Assembly: GCA_035236585.1 (NCBI GenBank)
Contig: CP141138.1
Location: 28,903,437 to 28,967,436, forward strand
Length of the DNA stretch: 64,000 bases
Direction of reading: 5' to 3'
From: Warburgia ugandensis
Taxonomy: Eukaryota; Streptophyta; Magnoliopsida; Canellales; Canellaceae
Shown here: piece by piece, positions 26,974 through 38,559 of the stretch
How the letters are laid out: each line of letters starts with the position of its first letter
How positions within the stretch are numbered: the first letter of the stretch is position 1
The notes under the pieces: generated by a model
What the model saw: the letters and a program-made list of their open reading frames with translations, nothing else
Told to the model about the DNA's origin: nothing
The model's database searches: none
Position numbers and translations under genes: made by a program

Positions 26974-29149
26974 TTAGGTCAATTGCAACTTGGATAGCTA
27001 AATAAGAAATCTGAAGACAATTCTGAAATTTGATGGTAATATCAACATATTAATGTTGAATGATGCCTCCTTACCAATCGTTAATTGCTTATTATGAATC
27101 AATTAAGGCCAATCTACCGACAACATAGAATAATAAGACATAGAGAAGGCTATGGAGGGTTAGAGAGATATAATGATCAACTGAAACCGGTAAAAAGATT
27201 TGAGTCCCCCTAGTTGAAGGATAATTCCCCAGAAATTCCTGATTCAAAGAAGAAATAACTAAACTCTAGAACTTAAACTTACATAAATGATAAAACCAAA
27301 CCTTGGAAACTCATAATAGACTCTCTTTTCCATCACATCTTCATCAAGGATCTATTATTGCTCATAAATTCACTTTTATTGTTGGAGATAAGAAACCCCA
27401 TCAATTATCTTAGATTCCATGCAAGCACATTCATAGTGTTAATATGGATACTGTTAATATAGCTAATTGAGCAAGAGTCTTCAATATCACAGGCATTAAT
27501 AAAGTAGAAAGCATCACTGCTTAGATTCTACTTGCACAAGGAAGGCAGTCAATCCTAACTACGAGTAAGCGCTTGGTACCAGTCAGCTTCCAACCATTTT
27601 TAGATTCAATTTGACCTTTGAGCACAAGGTACAAGGTATCCTGGAAAGTCACATCTTACTTCTCAGAATCATCTTCTGAAAGCAGATATCTTATCATTTA
27701 AAAGGCCATAAGATTATAGAATCTCTATGCCCAAAAGTAGCATATAAGCCATAAGCCACTACTAAGCAGCAAAAACCACTACCGACCTTCTGGGATCTTT
27801 TCAGTCACTTGCTTTGGACTTTTCAAAACATTTTCCTGAATCACTGGATGACTTGGACCAGGTGCAGTCAAACCATTAAACTACTAGTGACTACAGACTC
27901 TTCTCATCCCTTTATATGGGGGGCCCATCATCTAGGCTTAAAACTAGATCTTGGGGTTTTCGTTTGGACAAGTTGAGAAAGAGACACTCTAACCAAATGG
28001 TTCTAGGCGATTGTTAGAAACCAAATAATTATAATCATGGAGGTTTTGAATGCAATGCATTATGTCTTGAGCAAAACTTCCCACTATCACATTATATATC
28101 CACATGATTATTATTCATTTTGAGGTTGTATTACATGCTCCGATCAAACTATGTACATTATAATAAACTTAAAACATAAGTACAGACAAGAGGCAACTGA
28201 AACATATGCAACCATGGAAACTGAATAGCAAAGATAATGAGAGTTGAGAGAAAAGGATTTTACAGAAAATATCTAACATGGAGACTTCAATTTCTAGACA
28301 AAAGATAGATATTAAAAAAAAAATGTAAAACCTAATTGCTCTACTTTCCACGGAGTCTTATGGACCTCTTCAAACTCACCAGAGGACTAGTAATTCTTTT
28401 GCGTTACGAACACACGGACACTTGCAAGCAGCCATGAAATCACAATCCAAAGTGACGCTTGAGCAGTTCATCCATTCATTAACTAACTCAAAATTTAGAA
28501 AACAAGGAAGGATAAAGCAAAGGGTTAAAGTTTAAGTTGAATCAAGTCTTGTTATGGTGTTATTTTTTTAAAAATTGAAGTTCTTTAGGTTTCTATGCCC
28601 CATTTAAGTGTTCAGACATATTTTAAGTTGTCTTTATATAGGAGGCTGGGGTTGAGTAGCTTTCTCACTTAAGTAAAAGGTTCTAGAAGTGAAAAGATAG
28701 AAGAAGAAGAGCAAGCAAACATGAGTAACCTCAATCTTATTCAGCCATAAACCAAAACTACACACAAAGTGCTAATCCCTTTTATAGACACAAGGGGACA
28801 TCACTTTTACTATCCCTCAAGCAAACTATGAAAAAAGACCATTATATCTTTCTGTTAAAAAAAAAAAAACTACTCAACGCAGCCCACTACAAAAAGACAG
28901 CTTAAAACAACTTAAAACATGACTAAACACTTTACTAGGAACTCTAAGCCTAAACAACTTGAACTTTAAAGAATAAGCACTATAACAAGACCCTATTTAA
29001 CTTAACTTCAACCCTTTGCTTTCTTCTTCCTTGTTTTGTAATTTTTAAGCACATTAATGAACGGATGATATGCTTTTGAGTCACAAAGTATCTAATGCAA
29101 TGAAAGCAATGATTATAATCCCCAATAATATATATTATTAGAAATAAAG

Positions 29150-29540
29150 TGATGACAAAAGAGATAATTTTACTAAACACCCAACAACTGGTGTAAATCA
29201 TACATGTAATTCTTAAGTCTATACACTTAAAAGGATCAAAAGGACACGAATTCTGAAATACTAACAACATGACGAACCAAATTTCAAAAAAAAAAAAAAA
29301 AGAATCTGTCTTACTTAAAAAGTTCAAGAAATAGAAATAAAGGCTTGGCAGACATATTGGAGACCAAATCACTGCCAAAAAGATCTCTCAACAGAAACAA
29401 AAATAAACATTAAAAATGATGAAGTAAAAATGTATAGAAAATTAATTGAATGCCTGCATAATGAGACAAACTGACCTATGTAATCAAAACAAATGCACTT
29501 TCCACAGCTGCTATTGATGACTACTAATATAATCAAACCC
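29150..29540. repeat. intron segmental duplicate, copy 1
   Basis: Direct-orientation match to 31420-31790. Shared blocks in order: GATGA...TTACTAAACACCC; ACATGTARTTCTTAAGTCT; GGATCAAAAGGAC / GGTCAAAAGGAC; ACATGAYGAACCAAA; CTTACTTAAA; and the exon-junction-like ACAAACTGACCTATGTAATC near 29468. The divergence is clear, so the duplication is old. Confidence 0.7.
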
Positions 29541-29903
29541 CTCCTGAATTATATGATCGGTGCCAACAGAATCTATAATGTATAGCTTATCATAACTTGT
29601 CATGAATTACCACTTTTTTTTGCATAAAAGTTATATTATTTTGATAATTTCTCTTATCATGTATTTATCATGCACATACAGTACATATATAACTTAAATC
29701 ATGATGTTTAGCAAGGATTGCAAAAATGGCTGGCTGGTGAAGAGGTTTTGCTAGACCAAATTTTTTTTGTCCCACCATGCAAGAGTAGTTTGACAACAAC
29801 TCATGGTCTCTACTTTATGCTTATAGATTTGGAGCAATGAAGAAATTAGTAAGTCTAGTTTGGAGGAAGTCTATACCATAATGGTAATGTAAAGGGTTGA
29901 CTA

Positions 29904-30714
29904 AGGGTAACCTATGTAGTTAGAGGCACAAGGCCCAACTAGGCACAAGGAGTGTGCCTAGGCCTGGAGTGCCTAGGCACACCCCTAAATCACAAAGAGC
30001 ATAAATAAATATTAAGAATTATAAAAATTCAAAAAATCCCAAAAAAGTAAGAAAAACATAGAAACATAATTCTATGATGAAATATTACTCAAACATGCTA
30101 ATTTCTATGAATGGAAGCTGTATATGTGAATGAAATTCTGTTTCAAGGCATAAATGTAAAAAAACAAAAGTTATTTCAAAATTTTGTAACTGTTTTTTCA
30201 AAAGAAAGAAAAAAATTGAAAAAGCCCTAAATAAAATTTTAAATCTATAGTAAACAAACAAGAAAAACATATGGAATGTTTGTTTCGATCTATAGAATGA
30301 GAAACCATCAAGATTTATAAAAATAAAAAAGTAAGCCAAAAATGAAAAGAAAAAAAAAATGGTATTGACTTTTACATTTGTTGCAGAAAAATAGGGTTTT
30401 AGGTAGAAGATTCATGAATCCATATCTTTGCTTCACTTAGATACGTAAAAGCTTGAAGAAGAATGGGTTGTTTCCATAGTAGAAGCTCTCAAGAGGAGAA
30501 AATAGGGTTGGAAGATGAAAAAAATTGAAGTTTGGGGTTTTAACAACTCGTCACCTGCGCCTAGGCATCGAAGGCCCACCTGAATATAGGCTCTAGGTGC
30601 ACCAAGGAGCACCCCAGGCACACGCCTAGGTGCTGGCGCCTGAAACCCCTGCAACTTTAAAAATTCAAGAGCAATCTAGCACCTAGGCTCTCCTCTAACT
30701 ACATAGAAGTTAAC
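29904..30714. mobile_element. hAT-like non-autonomous DNA element
   Basis: The element 29912-30706 (795 bases) has terminal inverted repeats CTATGTAGTTAGAGG at the left and the reverse complement of CCTCTAACTACATAG at the right. Flanking octamers AGGGTAAC (29904-29911) and AAGTTAAC (30707-30714) agree at six of eight positions, which fits an 8-bp hAT target duplication. Near both ends lie GCCTAGGCAC-type GC-rich repeats (29930-29985 and 30545-30650) that pair with each other. There is no transposase, so it would need one in trans. The family call rests on TIR and TSD length only. Confidence 0.65.
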
Positions 30715-31419
30715 TCTCATTGGTGTAGTAAATAAACTAGCAAGGTGCCCAAGGGATGCCTGGGAAAATAGGGAGAGATGTTATTACTACTCACTCTCAA
30801 ATTCTATTCTATTTTCAAGCCTATATTCAACTAATTGTATAAGATTATATCATAAAGGAAATTAGAACTTGAAAAAAACAAATATGATAGGTTAGATTCT
30901 TGGAGAGAAAAAGAGATTTTGGGGACTCATGTGGAGCCTACTTATATGACATATAAGCATTTGAGCTTAAATTATAATATCATAATAACCAAAAGTTAGA
31001 AGAAGATAAGCAGGAAATGTTAGAGATAAAGATTCTAGGGGTTTGTGGTAAAAAAAGCGAAGAAAACAAAACCTTCAAAAACTCGAAAAAGGAGGATATA
31101 CATAAATGGCAAAAGCAGCAATTGGAAAAATATGGGCACTTTCTTTTAGTTTTTTTACATCTTCTAAGTTATACTTATATTTACGTTTCTAAAATATTCA
31201 CTAAGTTATAGATACAATGTACTATAAGTTATCTACATTGCTATGAGATCCGTCAACAGATTTTGCATAACAAATGCAAACCTATAATTTGTAAGGGGAT
31301 AAGATAGGAGGAGTTTGGCTGTAGTTTAAATATGAGTGACACTAAACAAGAATAGTGATGAATTAAGATGTATAAGTAATATTTAACAATATAGTATGTC
31401 ACTTTACAACAATTAAGTG

Positions 31420-31790
31420 ATGAGAGAATAGACAACATTACTAAACACCCCATAACTGCTGTGAACCAAACATGTAGTTCTTAAGTCTTAGATACTGAAA
31501 AAGGTCAAAAGGACTCCAACCATCTGACATAGTACTAACATGATGAACCAAACTTCAGAAAGAAACAGAAAGGTCCTCTTACTTAAAGTTTGAAAATAGA
31601 GAATCTTGGAATCAAATAACCAACAAAAAAGAATATAGTCTAGACATAGATAAATTATGACGTAAGCAATTGAGAAGTAAAATGTATAGCAAATAAATTT
31701 AATACTATAGTATCAGAAACAAACTAGTCCCATCCCAACAAAGGAAATGCAGTTTCCAAAGAAGTGCTAGTGGATGACTATGAATAGTTT
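31420..31790. repeat. intron segmental duplicate, copy 2
   Basis: Direct-orientation partner of 29150-29540, with the hAT-like element and about 1 kb of other DNA lying between the copies. Its right end runs into the junction array 31690-32300, so the duplication included one unit of that array. Confidence 0.7.
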
Positions 31791-32300
31791 CAATAGAAGT
31801 AAAACTCAACAAGAATAGAATGACAAAGTAGATGCATTATTTTAAAACTGTACTACAGGCATAATCTGACCCTATCTGATTGAAGGCAATGCAATTTCAG
31901 CAAAGGCAGCTAGTGGATAACTATCAATAGAATTAACACTTACCAACAATACTGTTGAAGTAAGATGTATAAGCATATTATTTTGACACTATTGTGATAG
32001 GTATACACACATCATTATAGCACGGTCATGATAGAACCAAAATGACCCTATGTGTACTTTCTATGGAGGATGAATATGAATAGTCTATATACAAGTAACA
32101 TCCAACAATAATAGTGATGAAGTAAATTTAGAAGCCAATCGTGTACAGTAACTGATAGAAACAAACTGACACAGTGATCAAGGTAATTGCACTCTCCCCA
32201 GGGGTGCAATTGGATAATTATAAATATTAATAATAATAGAAGTAACATTCAACATAATAGTAGTGAAGTAAAATTTCAAATCATTTCAACAATGTAGTAT
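31690..32300 (-). repeat. degenerate array of exon-1/intron junction copies
   Basis: About four units of roughly 145 bases lie directly inside the intron of the FAR1-type gene. Each repeats the last 50-60 bases of exon 1 plus about 90 bases of intron. Shared plus-strand blocks are ACAAACTGACCCTATGTGAT, GGCAATGCACTTT, GCTAGTGGATGACTATGAAT and AACAATAATAGTGATGAAGT, seen near 31735, 31870, 32040 and 32160. The functional junction is at 32305-32370 and another copy is near 29465. Several copies keep a GTCAG-like donor, but their exon-like parts have drifted and contain stops. Confidence 0.75.
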
Positions 32301-32315
32301 TAGAAACAAACTGAC

Positions 32316-32999
32316 CCTATGTGATCGCAGGCAATGCACTTTTCCCGGAGGCGCTAGGGGATGGCTATGGTCCCTTTCGAACTTTGAGAGAACCCACTTT
32401 CCAGAATTCTGTTTCTTGACCAGAATCATTGCCTTGCAACCTTCCCTTGTGATTGCACGTGGGCGCTTACTCTTTCCCTCGTTGGTTGAATTTCTCTTCC
32501 TGCGGAAACCCTCTTTCGAGCATACAAATCGACGAGAAATAATTGTTCCGTCGCGCTTCGAGCGACAGTAGATACTAACCCGAATGCTGAAGCCCATACG
32601 CCTTGCATACGAGTTATAGAAAATTTTTGCTGCTTCTTCAGATTCAAACTCCATACCTTCACACGGTTCCACATTCTCATCTTCTCCATAAGAAATCAAT
32701 TCCGATCCAAACATATCTCCTAGAATTTCACTATCGTCAGCCATATGCGATCTTCTAATCATATTTCCAAGCATGTCACTATCCTCGCCAATATGAGGCA
32801 TCATGTCACAGTCATCCCCCAACATGCTTCTATCAGCTGAAGTTTCAATCATGTCCTCGTCATCCTCACCCTCGTCATCGTCCCCTATGCCATCTTCACC
32901 CAATTGGGCTCTATCGAGAGAATGTTCTAACATATCGTCGTCATCGCGCAGATGAGATTCGTCATCCACTTCATCACAACCATCATCAAGCAACCCCAT
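32316..32999 (-). CDS. FAR1-type (FRF-like) zinc-finger protein, exon 1
   Basis: This exon encodes residues 1-228 of a predicted 291-residue nuclear protein; exon 2 is 21902-22093. Residues 1-110 are strongly acidic with imperfect repeats built on DxDML. Residues 111-216 form a FAR1 DNA-binding domain of the WRKY-GCM1 zinc-finger type: GMEFESEEAAKIFYNSYARR, then RRFVCSKEG (C160), REGCKAM (C188), GKWVLSKFERDHSHPLAPPG (H211, H213). A basic stretch at 166-181 (RRKRN...KSKRPR) is a likely nuclear signal. There is no MULE-transposase or SWIM domain. With the short coiled-coil tail, this points to the FRF class, thought to compete with or modulate full-length FHY3/FAR1-type factors. The start is supported by an in-frame TAA three codons upstream. 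The donor AGG|GTCAGT is in phase 0. The frame is intact. Confidence 0.9.
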
Positions 33000-35083
33000 T
33001 TGAGGTTATTCTAGAACCAGCTCTATGTAACACTTCTATGTACCTCTACCCCTAGGAAGGGTTATTCAATTTTACTGCTTATATAATCCTATAGGTGGTA
33101 AGAAAGAGAGGGGTTATTGGCCTTTCAGAAAACAACGCAAAATGGAGTTAGGAGCATTTACTTTGAATCCTAGAAAGAGAGCAGATTCTATCAAAAGTTG
33201 GTCACTTTTCTATAGAAAAAGAGAATGACATATGGAGGAAAATGAGACCAAAACAAAGATCCATGGAAGACCCACCACTCTTCTAGTAAAAAGAAGCTAA
33301 ACCTGATGATAATCGGATGCAAAAGATCAAAAGCACCGTAGTTTCTCGAAAATCAGAATGTACTGAAGAGAACCGAGCAGAATCCCTGACCTTGACCCTT
33401 CTGGAAGGAAAAACCAATGGAAACTTCGGATCCCTCCTCCTCCTCTTACATAAATGATCTGAAAAAGGACAGATGCTTACTAAAATCCTAGACTTTGTAC
33501 CTAAACCTCCTGCTCAATCTGAAGAAAGAAACATGACGAAGAAGAAGAACGAAAAATTGAAGCAAAAGACGTTAATCTTCTCCACTTCCTTAATTAGCTG
33601 TTGCCAAAGTTTTCTGGTAATGGCGAAAGATGTAGGAGGATGGCTGGCAAACTGAATTGGGAAAGTCGACTAGGTGTGGGTCGGATTAGTGTGTGGCAAA
33701 ATTCCAAACAACCCTTTTTCCGACCCACGCGCAAATAAACAAAGGTCGGGCCTTTTTCTTTTAAAAAAGGTATGGACAGGTATCCCCCCGTTAGTCGGTT
33801 GAGCGTTCATTTTTATATTAAAAATCTTAGCTTTTACATGATTTTAAGAGTATTTAATTATTTATTTATACATTCATAAGATATATTTGTATTAAAATAT
33901 TAATTTTTTATCAGATTGTAATTTGGTATAATCTTTGGATTAAATGAATAATTTGTAATAAGTATATATCTTAAACCATATTGTATGATACTAATTAAAA
34001 AATTTCTATGCTTTATAGGTGTAGGATCAAGATCCAAGTGGCTACATCAAGCCAATCAACATTCTGGATTGCAAATCAAGCTTAGATTTAAATTGATAAC
34101 TTAAATCAATTCAAGATGAATTTGGATGATGTAGATCAAATCTAGAAGACAAAATTGCTCAAGTTTCAATATTTTTCATATACAAATGGTTGAAGTGTCT
34201 AAGGATTTCAAGATTTGAAAGCGGATTAGATGAAGATTAATAGTAATCTAAAGGATCTATCTTGGACGGTCAATATTACTTCAAATCACCTTGGAATGTG
34301 ATGTTTTCAGCATGACTAGTCATAGATGTTGAGTTTTCATCATCCTGGGTTTAATAGATTGGATTGTCCAAAATCTATAGTTTTTATGCAAAAAATCAAA
34401 AGACTCCCAATTTCAACTACTTTGGACATTTGAGATTAGATCTTGAGAATGGATCGGATATTAGAGGAATGAACATTACAAATGCATCCCTTGATGATCA
34501 AGGAAAAGAGATTGCTTTTAGAAAGCAGTTGCTGGATGTCATGGAGCAGTTTCCTATTAAGTTGCAAAGCAAGCTAAGAGGATAGTTTCCTAATTATGAA
34601 ACTGATCTATGGTAAGATATATAAGAAAGGAAGCAAGAGCTAGGTGGATGTCTGAGACTAGGCTGCTCCTCAATGAATGAGATATGGGAAAACATATTAT
34701 AGAGGAGAGGAAACAAAGAGAGATCCAAGGAAGAAGAAGTGCTTTGTTTTGGGTCCTATATATGATATAGTTTTGCTTCAGTTTTTCTCACTTTTTTTTC
34801 TGTTATCATTGTTTTAGTTTTTTATTAATCCTAAGCATTGTTAAGGAAGACGTTTACATCGCTTTCCAGTAAGAAATCAAACTTAAAATCGTGGTTTTTT
34901 ATTGGAAAATTGTAACAAGGACGAATGTGCGTATGCAAGAATAGGTTAACTTTGTGATTGAAAATCTCAATTTGTGTATGTTTTCATAAAAAAAAAAGAA
35001 AAATTATCCTCTTAGATTCCTAGATATCTAATGTGTTAGTTACAAAGTTTCATTAAAAAATTCAAACTAAAAGTGGTAGAAAT
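33000..35083. other. 5' flank of the FAR1-type gene and intergenic DNA
   Basis: About 33000-33660 is the likely 5' UTR and proximal promoter of the minus-strand gene. It is less AT-rich than what follows, but no TATA box or start site can be fixed with confidence. From 33700 to 35083 the sequence is AT-rich without recognisable genes. The 73-residue plus frame at 34364-34585 resembles no known family. Confidence 0.45.
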
Positions 35084-36668
35084 TGTTGATGTTTTTCGCA
35101 AGTACATGGGCTATTGTAGTATAGCTATGCAAATACGGGTCGATACCACAGGGACTTGCTTTAGAATTTTAGATTTTTTAATAAAATTTAATTAATAAAA
35201 TAGAAAATATAACTAACAAATATAACAAAAATCAAATGACAATAAAATAAAAATTTAGAGTTTATTCAACTACTGCAATTTACAGAATTTCTAAATCCAA
35301 GAAAACATAAAATAAGACTAAATAAACAGCCTTAGATATCATTGTTCTTGGATAGGCAGAATAGGGATAAGGTAAAACAAGAATATTCAGGGACACATCT
35401 GTAAATAAATTAGAGACTCAAATGGAATTAAAATGGGGATACAGACATAATTAAAATGAGGACACAGATGTAATTAATGGAAAAGAATAGAAATGTAATT
35501 GCATTTAAAGAGGAAGGGCAAAAATGGAATTTTATTAAAAATCTGGTTTTTAACAAAAACCCAACGAAGAGAATGTTGAAGAAGGAAGGAGATGGTGGTT
35601 CTAGCCATTGCTGTGTTGGGCATCGTATGGTCCTAGAAGTTGCCTGGGCTAGTGGATGCTCGTCATATGAGGGCTGGATCTGGCATCATGCAGTGTTGCG
35701 AAGACCAGACTGGGCAAAGGGAGATGACGTCCAAGCTTTTGGGCATCATCTACTTCGTCTGGGCGTTGTCCAGAACAGATGCAGACGCTTTGGGGAAGAC
35801 CGGTAGCTGACTGGGAAAGGAAAAAACCAAGGGAGATGATGCCTGGTTGGTCTGGTGTTGTTGCGTTAGAAAGATCTGGGCATGTTGTTGGGTGGAGATG
35901 AGGGAACTCAAGTAGGATTGGTTGGCTTTGATTTGGACTTTCCGTGCGGTTAAAGTAGAACTCGGTTTCCTGTTGGAAACCAAGTATGGCAAGAAAAAAG
36001 GATGGGTGGAGATAGCTATTCTGGGTTGAATGGATCAGGGATGTAAAAAAAAATGGAAAGGTGGCTTGTGTGATAGAAACAACGGCTGGGGTTGGAGTGT
36101 TGAATGGGAATAAACGTAAAAGGTAAAGAGAGAAAATTTCAAGATGAAAGCAAGAAAAAAATGGAAGACTTAGAATGACAAGCAACAAAGGAAAGTAAAG
36201 CTACTTCAAAAAGACTCCCTCCCACCTCATACGACTCCCCTCCTTATACTTGTTTTTCTTTCTAATTTTTCTCCTTCCTTTTAGATTAAGTTTCCTATTA
36301 GAAAACTCCTTTCTCCCCATTTAGGACTCTTCTTCCTTAGAAACCCTCTTCCATTAGGAAACCTTTTTGCCCTTTACTAATCTGCACCATTGATCCTTGA
36401 GGGATAATCTGTAACATTGATCCATAGCCATCCATGCTTCTTATAGTTAATCTACAAAATAAAAGACTAAATTAAAATCATCTAAACTATACATTAATCA
36501 TCTAATAAACTCTAATGATCATCTAATAATTAATTTTGAGAAATTAAGGTTTGGATAGTCAATTTGAGATAAATTTAAAATCAAAGTAAATTTTACAAAT
36601 TTGAACGGTTAGATGATCTAATTGAATGCTAAACTAGAGGTCTTTTAGCCAAAATTAAACACTTAACA
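35084..36668 (-). repeat. 3' LTR of element B
   Basis: In plus orientation it runs from TGTTGATGTTTTTCGCAAG to ...AAACACTTAACA, giving TG...CA ends on both strands. It lacks a 204-bp block present in the 5' LTR: the join is at CTTTCCGTGCGG near 35940. Open frames inside (for example 35649-36188) are LTR sequence and are repeated in the other LTR in broken form. Confidence 0.92.
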
Positions 36669-36680
36669 CACCCCCAACCA
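36669..36680 (-). promoter_or_regulatory. polypurine tract of element B
   Basis: On the minus strand it reads TGGTTGGGGGTG, directly before the LTR start TGTTAAGTG. It is nearly the same as the tract of element A. Confidence 0.8.
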
Positions 36681-38500
36681 GCATTTTGCTAGTCCTGAGC
36701 AAAACATGAAGACAACTATTTTACACAAAACTTGTACAGAGTGCCACTTTCGTAGGTACTCACGATTGCATTTAGCACATGCAACAAGCCCTTGAACCCT
36801 TAGGTTACCCCTAGTGGACGAGTTAGGCCTCGTGAGGGTTTACAGTGAATATACCCACAAAATTCAATAAAGTCGAGTTCCTTATTTTATCTCAGAGAAT
36901 CCTCATTCATTAGCAAATTGATTAGTTTTTCACAACTTAATGAAGAGGATTTGACAATTTTACACACCATACACATATTAAAGACATTTTATTTGAGCTA
37001 TTTCTGAAAGTGCATATATGTGTGTACAGCCACATAAATCTTGACTTCTAATTAGATATGCTTACATTCTATTGGAAATATGCTTTGACCTCAAATCCTC
37101 ATAGGTATATGCTCAGAATTAAAACTCTCAGATAAGAAGTTAAACATATTTCTCTCATTATGTGACTGAATCCAACAAGATGATGGTTCACATAATTCTT
37201 TTCAATGCTCATGAGACAAAGCAAAGTGATCCCTAAGAGTAGATGTTAACACTAAGAATATTAGGGGTCTTTTACCTTAATTCTTTCTTTTTATCTCCTC
37301 TTTAAGGCTATGTCCACCTAAGATTAATAGGTCTTTAACTAGGACGAAATGTAAGCTTAGGACAAGTTTAGAAAAGAAAGGTATAAATATTTCAAAAGTT
37401 CAAAATTTAGTAGATGTCTTCAATGAATATATACTAGAACAACTTTTCTTTTGAATTTGTACTTCAAGTGAATTTCTCTTTGAGATTTTGGTCTTTCTTT
37501 TTCTTTTTCTTCTTTTTTCTTTTTTCTTTTCTTTTCCTTTTTTGGAAGAAAGACAACTAATTTTTCTCACTTCTTTGACTTTTTGTCCTTTTTTTGAATT
37601 TTTGTGTACTATACTCATTTTGAAGATGGGTAGTGATATTTATTTTACTGGGTTATTCTGGGTTAGGGTGAATGGGGTTAAGAAAGAAAAGGCTTAATAA
37701 CAAGCTCAAAAAGCTAACTAGTGGTATACTATATTAGGTAGGCTTTTATGTCTTTGGGCTGAGCAAGGATGGCCTATATCATTTCTTAAGTTTCCTAAAG
37801 CTTATCATATTCAATAAATTTCTAGAATTAAAGTTATTACTCCTATTTATTCTTGATGTTTAACCAAAACAAGGGTAACAGGATTACACTAATGTATGTA
37901 CGCTGAAGAAATTATGGAATTACTTATAACCCTCTCAAAGAAGATAGTCTCAAACTCTCACTAGGTTATAGGTCTCCACTAATTTTCCTCAGGGTCTCTA
38001 AGTCATACCTCTATATTAATCTTGATTATGTGCTGTGTGTAAATGGTTTCCGAGAATTAACTTTCATAAAATGCTTCAACACATGCATGATATGCAAAAC
38101 TAATCATATGCATTCCCATTAAAAGGTAAAAAAAAGTATATTTACTAAATTCTGAACATCCAATTCTCATCACAGTAAGGGAACTCAAAAACTCTCTTTT
38201 TTTCTTTTTCTTTCTTTTTTTTTCAAAATTTTTTATTTTTATTTTTACTGAAAAACTCAAGAAAATTCAAAATCTCTATGTGCATCTACACCCCCAACCT
38301 GAATGAAACAGTATCCCCAAAAACATAGGATTCTATATGAAAGTTGAGTGATGTAGACTCTAAACCCTTAGGTTGCCTCCCAATAAGCACTAAGTTTAAC
38401 GTCTTCAGCCAAACATTACCTAACCTAACTTTCTAAACCTAGAGTTAACTGGGTCAGCTTATGTGTATTAGTCCTAACCTTAAGATAAAAGAGGGAGATT
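36681..38500 (-). other. conserved non-coding 3' internal region of element B
   Basis: This region corresponds to 2425-4100 in A and 45211-46600 in C. Shared landmarks include AGTGCCACTTTC, GCAACAAGCCCTT, GGATGGCCTATATCATTTC and AGGTCTCCACTAA. A pyrimidine-rich stretch at 37490-37560 and A-rich DNA at 38210-38245 give spurious low-complexity frames. No coding sequence is supported. Confidence 0.7.
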
Positions 38501-38559
38501 TCTCACGCCATTTCAAAATTTTGTGTTAATCTATATATGGCATCCATCTTGAAATTGTA

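Larger units (their letters stand above)
22094..32315 (-). other. 10.2-kb intron of the FAR1-type gene
   Basis: It starts with donor GTCAGT (minus strand, 32315) and ends with TGTTGTAG (22094), both in phase 0. It holds an Au-like SINE (26776-26961), two RTE-LINE 3' ends (23398-23518 and 24748-24816), a hAT-like non-autonomous element (29912-30706) and copies of the exon-1/intron junction (29465-29530 and 31690-32300). The remaining stretches (22100-23380, 23540-24740, 24830-26760, 26975-29130) are AT-rich with no gene recognised. Frames such as 23627-23857 and 24915-25220 have no recognisable domain. Short FAR1-family genes of model plants usually have much smaller introns. Confidence 0.75.

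Noticed and set aside
28980..29378. 132-residue minus-strand hydrophobic frame in the intron
   Set aside because: It overlaps the duplicated intron segment. The partner copy gives a different, shorter frame, and composition is that of AT-rich DNA.
34364..34585. 73-residue plus-strand frame with a plausible mixed composition (GNEIAFRKQLLD-like helix)
   Set aside because: No family could be recognised, no neighbouring exon was found, and the surroundings are repeat DNA; too weak to call a gene.
35649..36188. 179-residue minus-strand open frame, the longest in its neighbourhood
   Set aside because: It lies wholly within the 3' LTR of element B; the other LTR carries the same sequence in broken frames, and it has no domain.
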